Shown here: positions 4,930-5,907 of the stretch, one piece after another
Layout: each line of letters opens with the position of its first letter
How positions within the stretch are numbered: position 1 is the stretch's first letter
Assembly: GCA_003131945.1 (NCBI GenBank)
Contig: PKWD01000243.1
Coordinates: 1 to 5,907 of the forward strand
Reading direction: 5' to 3'
DNA length: 5,907 bases
Source: Acidimicrobiaceae bacterium
GTDB lineage: Bacteria; Actinomycetota; Acidimicrobiia; Acidimicrobiales; UBA8190
Notes under the pieces: model-generated
Told to the model about the DNA's origin: nothing
What the model saw: only the letters and a program-made list of their open reading frames with translations
Databases searched by the model: none
Made by a program: the position numbers and the translations under genes

Positions 4930-5766
4930 CTAGCCGATGCGGAATTGCTCGAGATGGACCCTGAGAGCGGATCGGGCAGCGGAAGGAACGAGGGGCAGTC
5001 CGGCAGCGTAGCGCCGAGTCACGACCCGCTCTCCAAGAGCCAGCCCGGCGTCGATCGCATCGAGGGCAGCCACGACTGACTCAAGCCGTGACAATCGAGT
5101 GCTGAAGAAGGAGGGCGTCGTCCTGAACCAGTTCAGGTCGTTGAGACTGAACTGTTCGAGTTCAACGATGGGCTGGGGAATCATCTCCCAGGCCTGCTCC
5201 ACGACATCGGACAAATGCGGAAGCACGGGAGCGTTCCGGTAGACCTTGTAGGACATAGCCTCCAGGGTTTGCTGGACGATGCCTCCTTGCCGATCGGATA
5301 GCTTCGCGACCTGTCCTGGTAGCCACACCAGGTTGGGGGTGAATGAGTTCAGAAGCGGATGGCGACTCGCGAGGTCGGAATGGTGAACCACCCGCCAGAT
5401 GTGGGAGGCAACAAATTCGCTACCCATGCGAGCGTCTTGAACATGACTCCCCTTGGGCCCAGTGATAGTCAGGGCTCGGGGGATTGCTTTGATAAGCGAA
5501 TTGTCGTCTCGGAGGAACCCGTGAGCATCGGGAGAGGACCACTCGTCTGGGACTCCTTTTCGGGGGTTTCCCCTGCACTTGGCGTCTCGAACAACCCAAG
5601 GGAGAAGAACCGGCCACTGCTCATAGACGTCCAAAGGCAGCCAGAGAGCCATCGTCGTGATCAGGAGCTGCGGGACAGTTGCGAACAGTTCTGGGCGACT
5701 CTGTAGCGCGTCCTGGAAGAACCGATAGAGGAGGTCGTCCCCGTGGACGACTTTCCTGGTGCTCAC
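4930..5766 (-). CDS. Unknown protein with a faint HNH-like H...N motif pair
   Basis: About 278 residues from GTG 5766; the frame extends to a TTG at 5847 (305 residues), but those extra 27 residues (MGYCSCD...) look non-coding. Neither start has a strong ribosome binding site. I do not recognise the protein. Counting from GTG 5766, visible elements are a hydrophobic helix (VPQLLITTMALWLP, 31-44), a W-S-S-P...G-F-L-RDDNSLIK block (76-93), FVASHIWR (118-125), SFTPNLVWLPGQVAKLSD (141-158) and a C-terminal helical region ending in R-I-G. The S-H-I-W ... P-N-L-V-W-L-P spacing (H122, N145) recalls the first H and the N of HNH/ββα-metal nucleases, but a clear third His is lacking and the zinc-type cysteines are absent. 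It converges on the + strand unknown pair. A role in defence or as a nuclease is inference. No transmembrane topology or signal peptide is evident. Confidence 0.7.
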   Translation of the reverse strand: MSTRKVVHGDDLLYRFFQDALQSRPELFATVPQLLITTMALWLPLDVYEQWPVLLPWVVRDAKCRGNPRKGVPDEWSSPDAHGFLRDDNSLIKAIPRALTITGPKGSHVQDARMGSEFVASHIWRVVHHSDLASRHPLLNSFTPNLVWLPGQVAKLSDRQGGIVQQTLEAMSYKVYRNAPVLPHLSDVVEQAWEMIPQPIVELEQFSLNDLNWFRTTPSFFSTRLSRLESVVAALDAIDAGLALGERVVTRRYAAGLPLVPSAARSALRVHLEQFRIG

Positions 5767-5907
5767 AGAATTGCACTCGGAGTGAAGAGATGCAGAAGCA
5801 CCGAGCAAGGACCCAATGAATGCGACATCACATGAGCAGTATCCCAAACCTGAAGGGTCCGAAAACCCTCCGACCGGTTTGACCAGCTAGCCCGGACATT
5901 TCGCTAA
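5767..5907. other. Right edge upstream of the - strand unknown gene
   Basis: This stretch should hold the promoter of the - strand gene. An in-frame stop (5887-5889) bounds any N-terminal extension, and the only upstream starts are TTG codons (5847 and one further in). No clear promoter hexamers, repeat or RNA gene were seen. Confidence 0.4.

Overview
The window looks like a piece of a defence island from a GC-rich bacterium (about 60 % GC by eye). It is probably a high-GC Gram-positive (actinobacterium). The support is the composition, the GTG and TTG starts, and one site of the CGAAC-N4-GTTCG type, the LexA/SOS-box form of Gram-positives including actinobacteria. This placement is an inference: no ribosomal or housekeeping gene is present to settle it.

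Layout from left to right. (1) Positions 2-310, + strand: the C-terminal end of a gene cut by the window edge, carrying an RNEIIH sequence that fits the R-x4-H motif of HEPN ribonuclease domains. (2) Positions 374-3204, - strand: a tightly packed three-gene type II restriction-modification operon, transcribed in the order C5-cytosine methyltransferase, restriction endonuclease, Vsr-type mismatch endonuclease. (3) Positions 3205-3459: a 255-bp divergent promoter region with a perfect 5-bp-arm LexA-like palindrome just upstream of the methyltransferase. (4) Positions 3460-4854, + strand: two closely spaced genes of unknown function with good ribosome binding sites. The first has a beta-rich N-terminal half and a helical, HEPN-like C-terminal half. 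The second is a small helical protein with three conserved-looking motifs. (5) Positions 4855-4929: a convergent spacer with a weak terminator-like hairpin. (6) Positions 4930 to about 5766, - strand: an unrecognised protein with an H...N motif pair faintly like an HNH nuclease.

How the genes work together. The methyltransferase marks the host recognition site with 5-methylcytosine, the endonuclease cuts unmarked DNA, and Vsr repairs the T:G mismatches that arise when 5-methylcytosine deaminates. The gene order and start signals suggest built-in dosing: the methyltransferase comes first and has an excellent internal Shine-Dalgarno/GTG, while the nuclease starts at a TTG without a clear Shine-Dalgarno, 9 nt after the methyltransferase stop. 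No C (controller) protein is seen. The possible LexA site would be an alternative form of control. The flanking unknown genes may be further defence modules, but this rests on location and weak motif resemblance only. No tRNA, rRNA, CRISPR, insertion sequence or integrase is visible.
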